DNA of 64,000 nt from positions 72,158 through 136,157 of the forward strand of contig JBAPTW010000033.1 in NCBI GenBank assembly GCA_049282355.1. The letters run 5' to 3'. The translations under genes and the position numbers were made by a program. Within the stretch, counting starts at the first letter, position 1. The number at the start of each line of letters is the position of its first letter. The notes below the pieces were generated by a model that was not told the DNA's origin, ran no database searches, and worked only from the letters and a program-made list of their open reading frames with translations. Origin of the DNA: JAGTVB01 sp049282355 (lineage in GTDB: Bacteria > Pseudomonadota > Gammaproteobacteria > HK1). Shown here in pieces: positions 53,987 through 62,611 of the stretch.

Positions 53987-54781
53987 CTAATATTTTCGAT
54001 TCATTCCATGCAGCCTGGCACGCCGCTTTCGCCACTGCGTCATTTGCGCGTAACCCAAAACTGTTATTATCGGAAACAAACTTGCAAAAGCAATCAATCC
54101 AAAGCCGTCTAATACGGGGCTACGTCCGGGAACATTGCTTGCCAGCCCAATGCCCAGTGCGGTCACTAAAGGAACGGTGACTGTCGATGTTGTTACCCCA
54201 CCCGAATCATAGGCCAAAGCAATAATTGATTGAGGCGAATAGAGCGTCTGTATCAGTACCAATACATAACCGACAGTTATGTAGTAGTAAAGTGGAGTTC
54301 CCGTCACTATACGAAAAGTACCCAGAGCAATGCCCATCGCAACTCCCAGAGCAACCGCGACGCGTAGTCCCCACACGTTCACCGTACCACCGGATGCTGC
54401 CTGTGCCTTTATGGCAACGGCGATGAGGGACGGTTCTGCAATGGTCGTGGAAAAGCCAATCGCCGCGCCGAACACATAGACCCAATAGTAACTAGACCAG
54501 TTGCCAGCGGCGGCCTTTACTGTGGAGTCGGTAGCGAGAAAGGCGGGATGAGTCAGCTGTTCAGCCATCATGCGTCCCAGAGGAAACAAGGCGCGCTCCA
54601 ATCCCTGCAGAAAACAGGCAAGTCCGAGCAGCACGAAAAAAAACCCCAGTATTACCCGTTTTAGATTGGGGATGGGGTGGCGTAAGAGAAACAGCTGAAA
54701 TCCGAATATAATCCCCGCGATAGGCGCAACATCCCCGATCGTTGACAACAGGGTTGCAATTAGGCTTTGTAAAATTCCCAT
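53987..54781 (-). CDS. DUF1538 membrane protein, second half-unit
   Basis: 264 aa, hydrophobic throughout with about seven membrane segments. AIGFSTTIAEPSLIAVAIKA and ALAYDSGGVTTSTVTVPLVTALGIGLAS match the paralogue directly upstream. Proteins of this family are probable transporters, substrate unknown. Start ATG overlaps the first gene's stop (TGATG). Confidence 0.85.
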   Translation of the reverse strand: MGILQSLIATLLSTIGDVAPIAGIIFGFQLFLLRHPIPNLKRVILGFFFVLLGLACFLQGLERALFPLGRMMAEQLTHPAFLATDSTVKAAAGNWSSYYWVYVFGAAIGFSTTIAEPSLIAVAIKAQAASGGTVNVWGLRVAVALGVAMGIALGTFRIVTGTPLYYYITVGYVLVLIQTLYSPQSIIALAYDSGGVTTSTVTVPLVTALGIGLASNVPGRSPVLDGFGLIAFASLFPIITVLGYAQMTQWRKRRARLHGMNRKY

Positions 54782-55503
54782 CAGACCAGCAGCCCGTAAG
54801 CCATGACGAAGATCATGGGCGTCAGCGAAGCAAATGCGATGAGTCCAAAACCATCAGAAAAAGGATTACGTCCCCGAATACTGGACGCAAGCCCCACCCC
54901 CAAGGCAGTAACCAAGGGCACCGTGATGGTAGAAGTCGTGACTCCGCCGGAGTCATAAGCGATGCCGATGATTTCCTCCGGTGCCAGCATGGTCATGATC
55001 ACCACGGCGACATAGCCACCAAAGATGAGGCGCTGGATCGGCCAACCGCGTAAGATTCGGTAGCAACCGAGGACGATGGCGAAACCAACCGAAAGCGCGA
55101 CCGTCATTCGCAGCCCGAAGGCGTAACCGTCTTTCGCCTCGGGGTCATTGCCGATAATTCCGGCGGTCGCAGCGACTTCAGCGGCCTCATCAGCGACGGC
55201 GATCAATGCCGGTTCAGCAATTGTGGTGCCAAATCCGAGCGAAAAGGCAAAGACCAAGAGCCACGGGAGGCTGCCGCGCCGCGCGAAAGCGTAGGCCATG
55301 GATTCCCCGAATGGAAACAGGCCCATGTTGAGACCGAGCACGAAGAGTGTCAGGCCGATAACCACCAGCACCGTACCAATAACCAAGTCCAGTAGGTTTG
55401 GAATAGGCTGCTGCAGGACGAAAAACTGAAAGAAAGCGATAACGAAGACGATCGGCAATAAATCGCGTACGCTATCCCGTAGGGTATATAGCAATTTTCG
55501 CAA
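54781..55503 (-). CDS. DUF1538 membrane protein, first half-unit
   Basis: 240 aa, about seven membrane segments. LGFGTTIAEPALIAVADEAAEVAA and GIAYDSGGVTTSTITVPLVTALGVGLAS repeat in the partner, so the two probably form a pseudo-symmetric heterodimer. In some genomes both halves are fused. First gene of the four-gene unit; divergent from nadC across 247 bp with no clear signal. Confidence 0.85.
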   Translation of the reverse strand: MRKLLYTLRDSVRDLLPIVFVIAFFQFFVLQQPIPNLLDLVIGTVLVVIGLTLFVLGLNMGLFPFGESMAYAFARRGSLPWLLVFAFSLGFGTTIAEPALIAVADEAAEVAATAGIIGNDPEAKDGYAFGLRMTVALSVGFAIVLGCYRILRGWPIQRLIFGGYVAVVIMTMLAPEEIIGIAYDSGGVTTSTITVPLVTALGVGLASSIRGRNPFSDGFGLIAFASLTPMIFVMAYGLLV

Positions 55504-55750
55504 TGGTCATGCCTTCCGGGAACGTTTATGTTTAACCCCCGAGCAACATTATAACGAGCTCGAAATAACGCCGCGATGCCAATAGCCTTGGGGCCTTGAA
55601 CACGAATATTCGAACCTCGTTACCAAATCTGATGTCTCACGTGAGGGTACTCATGGAGTAGCGCTCGCAACATTGCGAACACAGCTTCTGCGAAGCGGTT
55701 GGAAAATCGGCTGGTTTCAGCGGTCAATACCATTAAACAAGGTACACAAG

Positions 55751-56614
55751 ATGCGCGGCACTCTTCCGTACAAAGCAGAACTTCCTCCCGACATTTGCGA
55801 AACGGTTCGCAAAGCGCTGCAGGAAGACGTGGGCGACGGTGATGTCACCGCCGGCCTGATTCCTGCGGATCTTGGTGCGATGGCAACCGTGCTGGCTCGC
55901 GAGCCAGCCATTTTGTGTGGTGCCGCATGGTTTAAGCAAGTGTTTCTTGAGCTTGACTCTCATATCAAAATTACCTGGCAGGTGGCCGATGGCGCTGGTG
56001 TCACCTCCAACCAGCCGGTTTGCACCCTCGCAGGCCAAGCCCGCGCGTTACTGACCGGCGAACGCACGGCCCTTAATTTTCTGCAAACCCTCTCGAGCAC
56101 AGCCACCAGTGCACGGCGCTACGCAGATGCGGTGCTTGGAACAAGAGCCCGAATACTCGATACCCGCAAAACGATCCCGGGTCTTCGATCTGCTCAGAAG
56201 TACGCTGTTCGCTGCGGCGGGTGCCACAACCACCGCATGGGGCTATTCGACGGCCTGCTTATCAAGGAAAACCATATCCTCGCTGCGGGCTCAATAACAG
56301 CCGCCATTACCTGGGTGAGGCAAACAAGCCCTGGACTTCCTGTCGAGGTGGAGGTAGAAACGCTGGATGAGCTCGAGGAGGCTTTGCGCTGCGGTGCTAA
56401 CATCATCCTCCTCGACAACTTCAGCATGCAGACCATCCGCGAAGCCGTTCAGCGAACCGGCGGCCGCGCAAAGCTAGAGGTTTCTGGGGGAGTGTCCTTA
56501 GAGCAGCTCCGAGAAATTGCGCAGACCGGTGTAGACTATATTTCTGTTGGCGCACTCACAAAGAATGTGACCGCTGTGGATCTGTCGATGCGTTTCGCGC
56601 TTGCCAACCCTTAG
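55751..56614 (+). CDS. nadC: Nicotinate-nucleotide pyrophosphorylase (quinolinate PRTase)
   Basis: 287 aa from ATG 55751 (MRGTLPYKAE); the frame is open to 55673. Joins quinolinate and PRPP to nicotinate mononucleotide. EDVGDGDVTAGLIP, LDTRKTIPGLRSAQKYAVRCGGCHNHR, IKENHILAAG and VEVETLDELEEAL are typical. The TAG stop is directly followed by an inverted-repeat element. Confidence 0.95.
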   Translation: MRGTLPYKAELPPDICETVRKALQEDVGDGDVTAGLIPADLGAMATVLAREPAILCGAAWFKQVFLELDSHIKITWQVADGAGVTSNQPVCTLAGQARALLTGERTALNFLQTLSSTATSARRYADAVLGTRARILDTRKTIPGLRSAQKYAVRCGGCHNHRMGLFDGLLIKENHILAAGSITAAITWVRQTSPGLPVEVEVETLDELEEALRCGANIILLDNFSMQTIREAVQRTGGRAKLEVSGGVSLEQLREIAQTGVDYISVGALTKNVTAVDLSMRFALANP

Positions 56615-56762
56615 AGGGTATTCTCAAGAATGCCGCAAGCGACGGCAGAGGGAAGCGCACGACGTTAACACCAAATCATGGGAGACGATTTTGACCAGCC
56701 CGCCAGGTGTTCTCGCGGTCACCCCAGGAACAGGGAAGTCATTCCGGGGGTGAAACCCTCAC
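56614..56762. repeat. Degenerate MITE-like element after nadC
   Basis: tcaagaatgccgcaagcgac and the piece gacgattttgaccagc match the 63009-63230 copy (aagaaatgtcgcgagcg... acgattttgaatagc). The left end is at the nadC stop; the right end is not clear. It fills most of the gap up to hpnR. Confidence 0.55.
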
Positions 56763-56798
56763 TTGCCGACGCATTCAGCCTGTAAGGAGGCGAAAACG

Positions 56799-58340
56799 AT
56801 GAAAGTGCTTCTCGTCCATCCAAGCGCCTTACTCTACTCGCAAGTGTATCTGCGGCTGGAACCGCTCGGCATGGAGTATGTCGCCTCGGCTTTGCGCGAA
56901 GCGGGGCATGAGGTGCAGCTAATCGATTTGCAGATATTTCGCCATCACCACTTCGAAAGGCAACTTCGTTCGTTTAGGCCGGATGCGGTTGGCTTTTCGG
57001 TCAACTATCTCCCGAATGTTCCCGAGGTCATCGATCTCGCCAAACGAACCAAGGAGATATCCCCGGAGATCTTTGTGTTCTTGGGCGGGCACAGCCTTTC
57101 GTTCGTTACCCAGGAGGTGCTGCGTTACGGCGACGGCGCCATCGATTGCATCATTCAGGGAGAGGGAGAATCGACGGCTCCCGCCATGCTGGCAGGATTA
57201 CCCCAGATCGACGCCGTGCCCGGGGTGGTAACACTGAATGCCGCAGGTCCGCAGCCGACCTTACAGGCTAACATTGATCGCTATCGTCCAGCGCGTGATC
57301 TGACTCGGAAGCGGCGCAAGTATTTTATTGGCGAGCTCGATCCCTGTGCTTCCATCGAGTTCAGTCGGGGCTGCCCTTGGGACTGTTCTTTCTGCAGTGC
57401 CTGGACCTTCTATGGCCGCAGCTATCGCAAGGCGGACCCTAAGTGGATTGCAGACGAAATGCGACGGATTAATGAACCTAATCTGTTCATCGTCGACGAT
57501 GTCGCGTTCGTTCATGCCGAGCATGGAATGGCGATTGCCGACGCCATGGAACGCCTCGGCGTTCGCAAACGGTTTTACGCTGAAACCCGCTGTGACGTCT
57601 TGATTCGCAATGAAGAGGTGTTTGCACGTTGGACCAAGCTTGGTCTGACCTATATGTTCCTTGGCCTGGAATCACTGGATGCCGAGCAGCTAAAGCGCTT
57701 TCGCAAACGAAGTACACCCAACGAGAATTTCAAAGCGCTGGAAATCGCCCGCAAACTCGGCATTCGTGTAGCCATCAATCTAATCACCGATCCGAGCTGG
57801 ACTGAGCAGCAGTTCCGCCAAGCCCAGGAGTGGGCCCTGCAGGTACCGGAAATCGTGCACCTCACGGTTGCCACTCCCTATCCCGGCACCGAACTATTCC
57901 ACAGCGACCCACCGCCGCTGACGACCACCGACTATCGCCTCTTCGACATTCAGCATGCGGTGGTGCCGAGTCGGCTACCCCTGCGCGACTTCTATGCACA
58001 ATTAGTCAAGACCCAGTCGATAATCAACCGCAAGTTCATGGGGTGGCAAACAGCATTCGGCGTTTCGCGGATATTGGCAGGGCAGTTGGTGCGCGGTCAG
58101 ACAAACTTTCTCAAAATGCTGTTTAGATTCAACAGGGCCTATAATGCCGAGCGCTTTCACAGCGACCATTGCAAACCGGTGAGATATCACCTGCAGCGAT
58201 CCTCGGATGCCAACTGCAAAATGACCAGCAAGGAGCTGATGATTCATGTTCCTGCGTCAGCGCAAACCGCCAACGCTCGCCGCCGTCGAAACGACCTACG
58301 CCTACTGGCTAATCAGGGAATCACGGCGTCGGGAGAGTGA
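56799..58340 (+). CDS. hpnR: Hopanoid C-3 methylase HpnR (B12-binding radical SAM)
   Basis: 513 aa from ATG 56799 with AAGGAGG 7 nt upstream. N-terminal cobalamin-binding domain (MKVLLVHPSALLYSQVYLRL), radical SAM centre FSRGCPWDCSFCSAWTFYG with CxxxCxxC, and the HpnR-like stretches LGLTYMFLGLESLDAEQLKR and TTTDYRLFDIQHAVVPSRLP. It methylates ring A of hopanoids at C-3. No shc or other hpn gene is in the window. Confidence 0.8.
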   Translation: MKVLLVHPSALLYSQVYLRLEPLGMEYVASALREAGHEVQLIDLQIFRHHHFERQLRSFRPDAVGFSVNYLPNVPEVIDLAKRTKEISPEIFVFLGGHSLSFVTQEVLRYGDGAIDCIIQGEGESTAPAMLAGLPQIDAVPGVVTLNAAGPQPTLQANIDRYRPARDLTRKRRKYFIGELDPCASIEFSRGCPWDCSFCSAWTFYGRSYRKADPKWIADEMRRINEPNLFIVDDVAFVHAEHGMAIADAMERLGVRKRFYAETRCDVLIRNEEVFARWTKLGLTYMFLGLESLDAEQLKRFRKRSTPNENFKALEIARKLGIRVAINLITDPSWTEQQFRQAQEWALQVPEIVHLTVATPYPGTELFHSDPPPLTTTDYRLFDIQHAVVPSRLPLRDFYAQLVKTQSIINRKFMGWQTAFGVSRILAGQLVRGQTNFLKMLFRFNRAYNAERFHSDHCKPVRYHLQRSSDANCKMTSKELMIHVPASAQTANARRRRNDLRLLANQGITASGE

Positions 58341-58422
58341 GAGCTTGTGAATAAACCGAACACCCTTTCTAAGGCAGTGGAATAGTACCATGACAGTCTC
58401 CACGGCCTCGTGATTGATCGCG

Positions 58423-59079
58423 TTACTCCGATACCATCCCCATCTCGGCTTTTGATTCGCTCGCCGCACCATTGCCCTGAACAGTCACCTGAGCTCGCAC
58501 CAGATCCGCAACCGTGCGCACACCCATCTTTTCCATGACGCGGGCTCGATGCGCCTCCACTGTTTTCTTGCTGATACCAAGGTCAATGGCAATCACTTTG
58601 TTCGCTTGTCCGGATACCACGCGTCGCATCACCTCGAACTCGCGCGGGGTCAAGCTTTCAAGGCGCGCAGCAACGGTTGCACGCCTTTCTTGGTCTTGCT
58701 GCAGGCGCTCCCCCGCACCCACCGCACGCTGAATTTTCTCCAACAAATCTTGCTTGTTGAAAGGCTTTTCGATGAAGTCAAACGCGCCATCCTTCATGGC
58801 TCGCACAGCCGATGGTACGTCTCCGAAACCAGTAATAATGAGGACCGGCAGCGTGACCCCTTGCGCCGCTAATTTTTCCTGAAGGTCAAGACCGCTCATG
58901 CCAGGTAAGCGTATATCGAGCAATAAACAGCCCGCCTTGCTTGGATCGTAGGCTGCCATAAATTCGGAGGCAGAGGCATAGGCCTCGCTTCTGAGATTTA
59001 CCGATTGCATCAAACGCTGGAGCGAATCTCGCACCCCCGGATCGTCGTCGACGATGAAAACGGTTGCCTCGGGTCTCAT
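58423..59079 (-). CDS. FixJ-family response regulator
   Basis: 218 aa. Receiver domain with Asp11/12, phosphoacceptor Asp55 (LLLDIRLPGMSG), Thr83 and Lys105, then a LuxR-type helix-turn-helix (LTPREFEVMRRVVSGQANKVIAIDLGISKKTVEAHRARVMEKMG). It lies 5 bp downstream of the kinase gene and is its likely partner. Confidence 0.93.
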   Translation of the reverse strand: MRPEATVFIVDDDPGVRDSLQRLMQSVNLRSEAYASASEFMAAYDPSKAGCLLLDIRLPGMSGLDLQEKLAAQGVTLPVLIITGFGDVPSAVRAMKDGAFDFIEKPFNKQDLLEKIQRAVGAGERLQQDQERRATVAARLESLTPREFEVMRRVVSGQANKVIAIDLGISKKTVEAHRARVMEKMGVRTVADLVRAQVTVQGNGAASESKAEMGMVSE

Positions 59080-59084
59080 ATCGC

Positions 59085-59876
59085 TTACTCCAAACGAGGT
59101 AGAGAAAACCGAAAGCGAACCCCTTGAGCGGGCTGTCGTTCGAGTCTGAGGTGCCCCTCGTGCGCCTCAGCGATCGCCCGCGCCACTGTCAGACCCATAC
59201 CGAGTGCCCCCTCCTTGGTTGAAACTAGGGGCTCGAAAATCCGTTGTGCCATCTCCTGCGGCACCCCGAGCCCAGTATCGCCGATGCTGATCCAGACCTC
59301 ATCGCCATCGATCCGGCTGGCCAGTGAGAGCTGTCGACCGTCGCGCGGGGTAGCATCCATCGCCTCTAACGCATTTACTATGAGATTTATAAGCGCCTGA
59401 GTCAACAGCGTAACGTCTCCTATCACAGGAAGGCGGTCTCGCGCCAAGGACCATTTCAAATCGACGCCGCGATCGGCGAGCCTCCCCCTGCTCCGGCGTA
59501 CGGCCTGTCGTGCGATAGCATTCAGTTCAATGGGAGCGCGCGCTAGCCGCAGCTCCGGCAGGTGGCTTCGCAGGATTTTTACACACTCCACCAGCCGTTC
59601 AATCTGATTGCCCATGTGATCCAGCAACTCTACAACGGGATCGTCGTTTTGCTTCATGCCTGCCCGCATTGCTGTGGCCGCTCCGAAGTAGTTGTGGACG
59701 GCCGCAATTGGTTGCACCAGGGTATGTGACCAATGGCGCCCCAACTCCCGCAGTGCAACTCGGCGATAAGCGTCCGCCAACCGACAAAGCTCCATCTCGC
59801 CAGAGCAAATTGACCCTTGCGTTTCGCCATCCGCGCGTTTGACGCCGCTCATCGGACGCATTCTCGCAATGGACAT
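59085..59876 (-). CDS. FixL-like histidine kinase lacking a sensor domain
   Basis: 263 aa from ATG 59876; the frame is open to a TTG at 59996. The dimerisation/His region reads RHWSHTLVQPIAAVHNYF, where the usual AHELNQPL has Glu and Asn replaced by Thr and Val. N-box ALINLIVNALEAMDA, G1 SIGDTGLGVPQE and G2 GALGMGLTVARAIAEAHEG are normal. No PAS or membrane segment, so the signal must come from elsewhere, or the N-terminus has been lost. The H-box change may impair phosphatase or kinase steps. Confidence 0.82.
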   Translation of the reverse strand: MSIARMRPMSGVKRADGETQGSICSGEMELCRLADAYRRVALRELGRHWSHTLVQPIAAVHNYFGAATAMRAGMKQNDDPVVELLDHMGNQIERLVECVKILRSHLPELRLARAPIELNAIARQAVRRSRGRLADRGVDLKWSLARDRLPVIGDVTLLTQALINLIVNALEAMDATPRDGRQLSLASRIDGDEVWISIGDTGLGVPQEMAQRIFEPLVSTKEGALGMGLTVARAIAEAHEGHLRLERQPAQGVRFRFSLPRLE

Positions 59877-60233
59877 AACCTCATTTTGTAGAAGCCACCG
59901 CAGTTCGCTTGGGGTGCCTTTACGACACAAAATTATACCTTCGTACCCTTTGCTAGGGTGTACCGGCTGAAAGCTTTTTCCTACACTCCCGTACAACTGC
60001 GGGGTGCCCGCCCCTTCCCTGAGGCTTGCCCCCGCGTGACTAGCTTTTTCAGCTTTTTGAAATCGCTCCCCACGATCTCATCTTTAAAGTATTATACGCT
60101 TCCCGCTGCCGTCACCAGCAGCATCTAGAAAATGCAGGCCATAACAAAGCATTTTTTAGTGGGTGTGTATACCTGTTTTTGCCTTGAGAGTTTTTCAATC
60201 GCTTCTTCGGCCCGACACTGTCTAGTGCTAGAC

Positions 60234-60818
60234 TCAACCACGGTCAAAGTTACTTGCGGCAAAATCCCAGTTCACAAGACTCCAGAAAGCATCCAGGTAC
60301 CGCCCTTTGTCGTTCCGATAATCGACATAATAAGCATGCTCCCACATATCACAGGTCAGTAATGAGATTCGCCCGCGAGTGAGCGGATTATCTCCATCCT
60401 TGGTCTGCTCAATAGCTACAGTTTCATTTGTACCTTTTACCAGCCAAACCCAGCCCGAACCAAAGAGTGCCGTCGCCTGCTTCGTAAACTCCTCCTTAAA
60501 ATGATCAAACGATCGATAGCTATTTCCAATCGCTTCGGCTAGATTACCAACAGGTTCCCCTCCGCCCTTCGGGCTGAGACAATTCCAATAAAAGGAATGA
60601 TTCCATACTTGTGCAGCGTTATTAAAAATGGATCCATCTGCTTTCTGAATAATGCTTTCCAGCGGCATGTCTTCAAACTCACTGCCCGCTATCAAGTCGT
60701 TTAGCGTATTTACATATTTGCGATGATGCTTGCCATAGTGGTACTCAAGAGTTTCTGCCGAGATATGGGGCTCAAGGGCATTCATCTCGTAAGGCAAAGA
60801 TGGTAGCTCATATTTCAT
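60234..60818 (-). CDS. sodB: Iron superoxide dismutase
   Basis: 194 aa. Metal ligands His27 (YHYGKHH), His74 (VWNHSFYW), Asp157 and His161 (CDMWEHAYY). AALFGSGW-type segment and length fit Fe/cambialistic SOD; WNHSFYWNCL favours Fe. Single-gene unit. The 237 bp on its left (59997-60233) contains a short palindrome gtctagtgctagac only. Confidence 0.96.
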   Translation of the reverse strand: MKYELPSLPYEMNALEPHISAETLEYHYGKHHRKYVNTLNDLIAGSEFEDMPLESIIQKADGSIFNNAAQVWNHSFYWNCLSPKGGGEPVGNLAEAIGNSYRSFDHFKEEFTKQATALFGSGWVWLVKGTNETVAIEQTKDGDNPLTRGRISLLTCDMWEHAYYVDYRNDKGRYLDAFWSLVNWDFAASNFDRG

Positions 60819-60912
60819 GGTAACCCTCCACTCAAATCGTTTAGTTAAAAAAGCTTTAAGTTAGCTATGCTTGGCATAACAGCGAACGAGAGAGCAGATC
60901 TGCAGAAGCCGC

Positions 60913-61122
60913 TTAACCAGCTTGAGGATCGTCAGCGGTATTTACTGCTTCATCAACTTCTATCCAGATAAGCGCCGGATCTTGATTTGCTACTTTTATT
61001 GCCTCGTTGACTGTGAGTCCACTGTTGGCTTCATCCATTGGACCTGCCGACTTGTTGATAGCCAGGCCATGCCTTTCTGCATAATGAATGGCTTCATACC
61101 CTTTGAGTATTACTTTGCTCAT
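60913..61122 (-). CDS. Small conserved hypothetical protein, 69 aa
   Basis: From ATG 61122 with GGAG upstream; MSKVILKGYEAIHYAERHGL then GLTVNEAIKVANQDPALIWI and an acidic end. Compact alpha/beta, soluble, no cysteines. I have no function; the name is left open. Confidence 0.6.
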   Translation of the reverse strand: MSKVILKGYEAIHYAERHGLAINKSAGPMDEANSGLTVNEAIKVANQDPALIWIEVDEAVNTADDPQAG

Positions 61123-61200
61123 ACACACTTCTCCTACTTTTTCCAAATAGCTAGCCAGATATTTCTTTTAAATCCCGAAAGATGCCACTGATACCACCCC

Positions 61201-61389
61201 TCACTGATCAACTTCCTTTTTGGCCGAATCCTTCCAGGCTGCAAAACACTCTAACCCACAAAAAAACAAAACATACTCTTGGGTTTCAGCACTTCTTGCC
61301 AATGATTTTGGAACCTCCTTGCGGCAAACTTCACATTGAATCCGTGGTTCCCAGGAAGATTTCTCGGTGTCGATGTCTGGCATAATCAT
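61201..61389 (-). CDS. DUF3330-type zinc-finger protein
   Basis: 62 aa. Two Cys pairs, CEVCRKEVP and FCGLECFAAWK, form one probable zinc site. DUF3330 proteins are small, of unknown role, and sometimes travel with mercury transposons; none is visible here. Confidence 0.65.
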   Translation of the reverse strand: MIMPDIDTEKSSWEPRIQCEVCRKEVPKSLARSAETQEYVLFFCGLECFAAWKDSAKKEVDQ

Positions 61390-61850
61390 TACCGCTTTTA
61401 GCTGTGTGCTAAGCGTTTTGACCCATCGTACTAACCAAATTTCCTACAGAAAAAGAAGATCTGCAGTGCACAGCCCGCACTGCAGATAAGAAGGCGTCTC
61501 TTTCCCTCCAGTCTCGCCTATCATTGAAGTCATACGCCGTTTGTTGCTGACCCACCGGCTCGACTCCCTAGAAGGTAACGACAAGCGTTTCCCACTCGGG
61601 ATCTCCAAGGTTGGGCCATTGGTCTTTTTTGAAGCGTGGCGCCTGTTCCATATGCTGTTGGCTGACATCCAGTACCAAGTGCTCCCTCTAAATGCATACA
61701 GCTATCTACTGCAGCAAACTATATCAAGAGGAAGGTCACAGGTAAGTGACTCCGTGCCCTTTTCTAGAACCGTAGTTTGCTAGGTATCCTGCAAGCGAAC
61801 TATTAGGATCTACCCTGATAGCTAGGTCTTGAAGTTCACGGGAGGAAGCA
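61390..61850. other. Gap without a recognised gene
   Basis: 460 bp. The only structure I can support is the terminator at 61447-61487. Frames of up to 80 codons exist on both strands but none reads like a known protein. Confidence 0.5.
61447..61487 (-). terminator. Perfect 11-bp stem terminator, minus strand
   Basis: atctgcagtgc (61459-61469) and gcactgcagat (61477-61487) with a 7-bp loop; reading on the minus strand it is followed by CTTCTTTTTCTG. It ends transcripts coming from the right, where no clear gene exists, so an unannotated small RNA or a short gene may lie in 61488-61800. Confidence 0.65.
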
Positions 61851-61925
61851 GTGAGTATTTCTAAAAAAGAGCGGAAAAAGCGCGACTTGCAAGCAAAAAA
61901 GCCCGCCAGGATGAAGCCTCGTTAA
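61851..61925 (+). CDS. Possible 24-aa basic peptide, GTG start
   Basis: Too short for most gene finders. Reads (M)SISKKERKKRDLQAKKPAR with a C-terminal MKPR; GGGAGG lies 5 nt before the GTG. Over one third Lys/Arg. No known function; the good SD is the only support. The next 250 bp (61926-62175) shows no reliable gene. Confidence 0.35.
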   Translation: MSISKKERKKRDLQAKKPARMKPR

Positions 61926-62175
61926 GAGTATTTTTCGGCTAGCTTTTCGTTCGCGACGACGGATAGTTCGGGGAAACCATGGCGCGACGTCAGCCATCTT
62001 TTAGGGAGTACCCACCTGTCCAGAGACCGTTTGGCCCAAGAATCTAGCCCCCATGCGTGTCTTGGGCAATCTACTGAACCTAAGTCGATGGTCTGTGGAT
62101 AAGTCTGATTTCGAATCACAGAACAGATACTTACAAGATTTTTCTCCTGGACAGGTGGGGCACACTCCATCTTTA

Positions 62176-62577
62176 TCATTTTACTTTTGCCTTGGATGAC
62201 GTGCCAAGGCGCGCATCTTGATGGGCCTGAATGAGATTCTGAATATCGACGAACTTGGCGGGCTTTAATAAATGATGGTTAAACCCTGCCTGTTGCGCCC
62301 GCCGCACGTCGTCTCTCTGACCGTAAGCAGTCAACGCCACCAGTAACAACCGCTCTTTTGAAAAGGCTTCCCGCAAAAGTCTGGCAACTTCATAGCCGTC
62401 CATCTTCGGCAGTCCGATATCTACGAATGCCACGTCTGGCTGAAAGCGATGGGCGACCTCCACGGCTGCTTCGCCATCGGGCACTACCCACACTTCACAA
62501 CCCTTTGCTCGCAGTAGCATGGCAAAGGCATCCGCGACATCACGGTGGTCCTCCACTACCAGAATTCGCTGCTTCAT
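62176..62577 (-). CDS. Single-domain response regulator (CheY-like)
   Basis: 133 aa from ATG 62577. Phosphoacceptor Asp53 in FVDIGLPKMDGYEVAR, Thr83 in ALTAYGQ, Lys105 in LLKPAK. The sequence resembles the C-terminal receiver of hybrid histidine kinases, and directly upstream is the ruin of such a kinase, so it was perhaps once part of the same signalling unit. Confidence 0.88.
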   Translation of the reverse strand: MKQRILVVEDHRDVADAFAMLLRAKGCEVWVVPDGEAAVEVAHRFQPDVAFVDIGLPKMDGYEVARLLREAFSKERLLLVALTAYGQRDDVRRAQQAGFNHHLLKPAKFVDIQNLIQAHQDARLGTSSKAKVK

Positions 62578-62611
62578 AGCTCGAGCTTTGCCGCAGATAG
62601 AGGTGCTTGGC

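Noticed and set aside
55660..55710. acagcttctgcgaagcggttggaaaa upstream of nadC as another repeat copy
   Set aside because: Only the outermost bases agree with the family ends; the internal blocks are absent.
60219..60240. gtctagtgctagac as sodB terminator
   Set aside because: The stem is short and no T-run follows on the minus strand.
61922..62179. 85-codon frame starting at ATGA overlap after the receiver gene
   Set aside because: Overlap looks operon-like, but the residue pattern (many W, R, S and no hydrophobic rhythm) is not convincing and the frame runs antisense to the possible small peptide.
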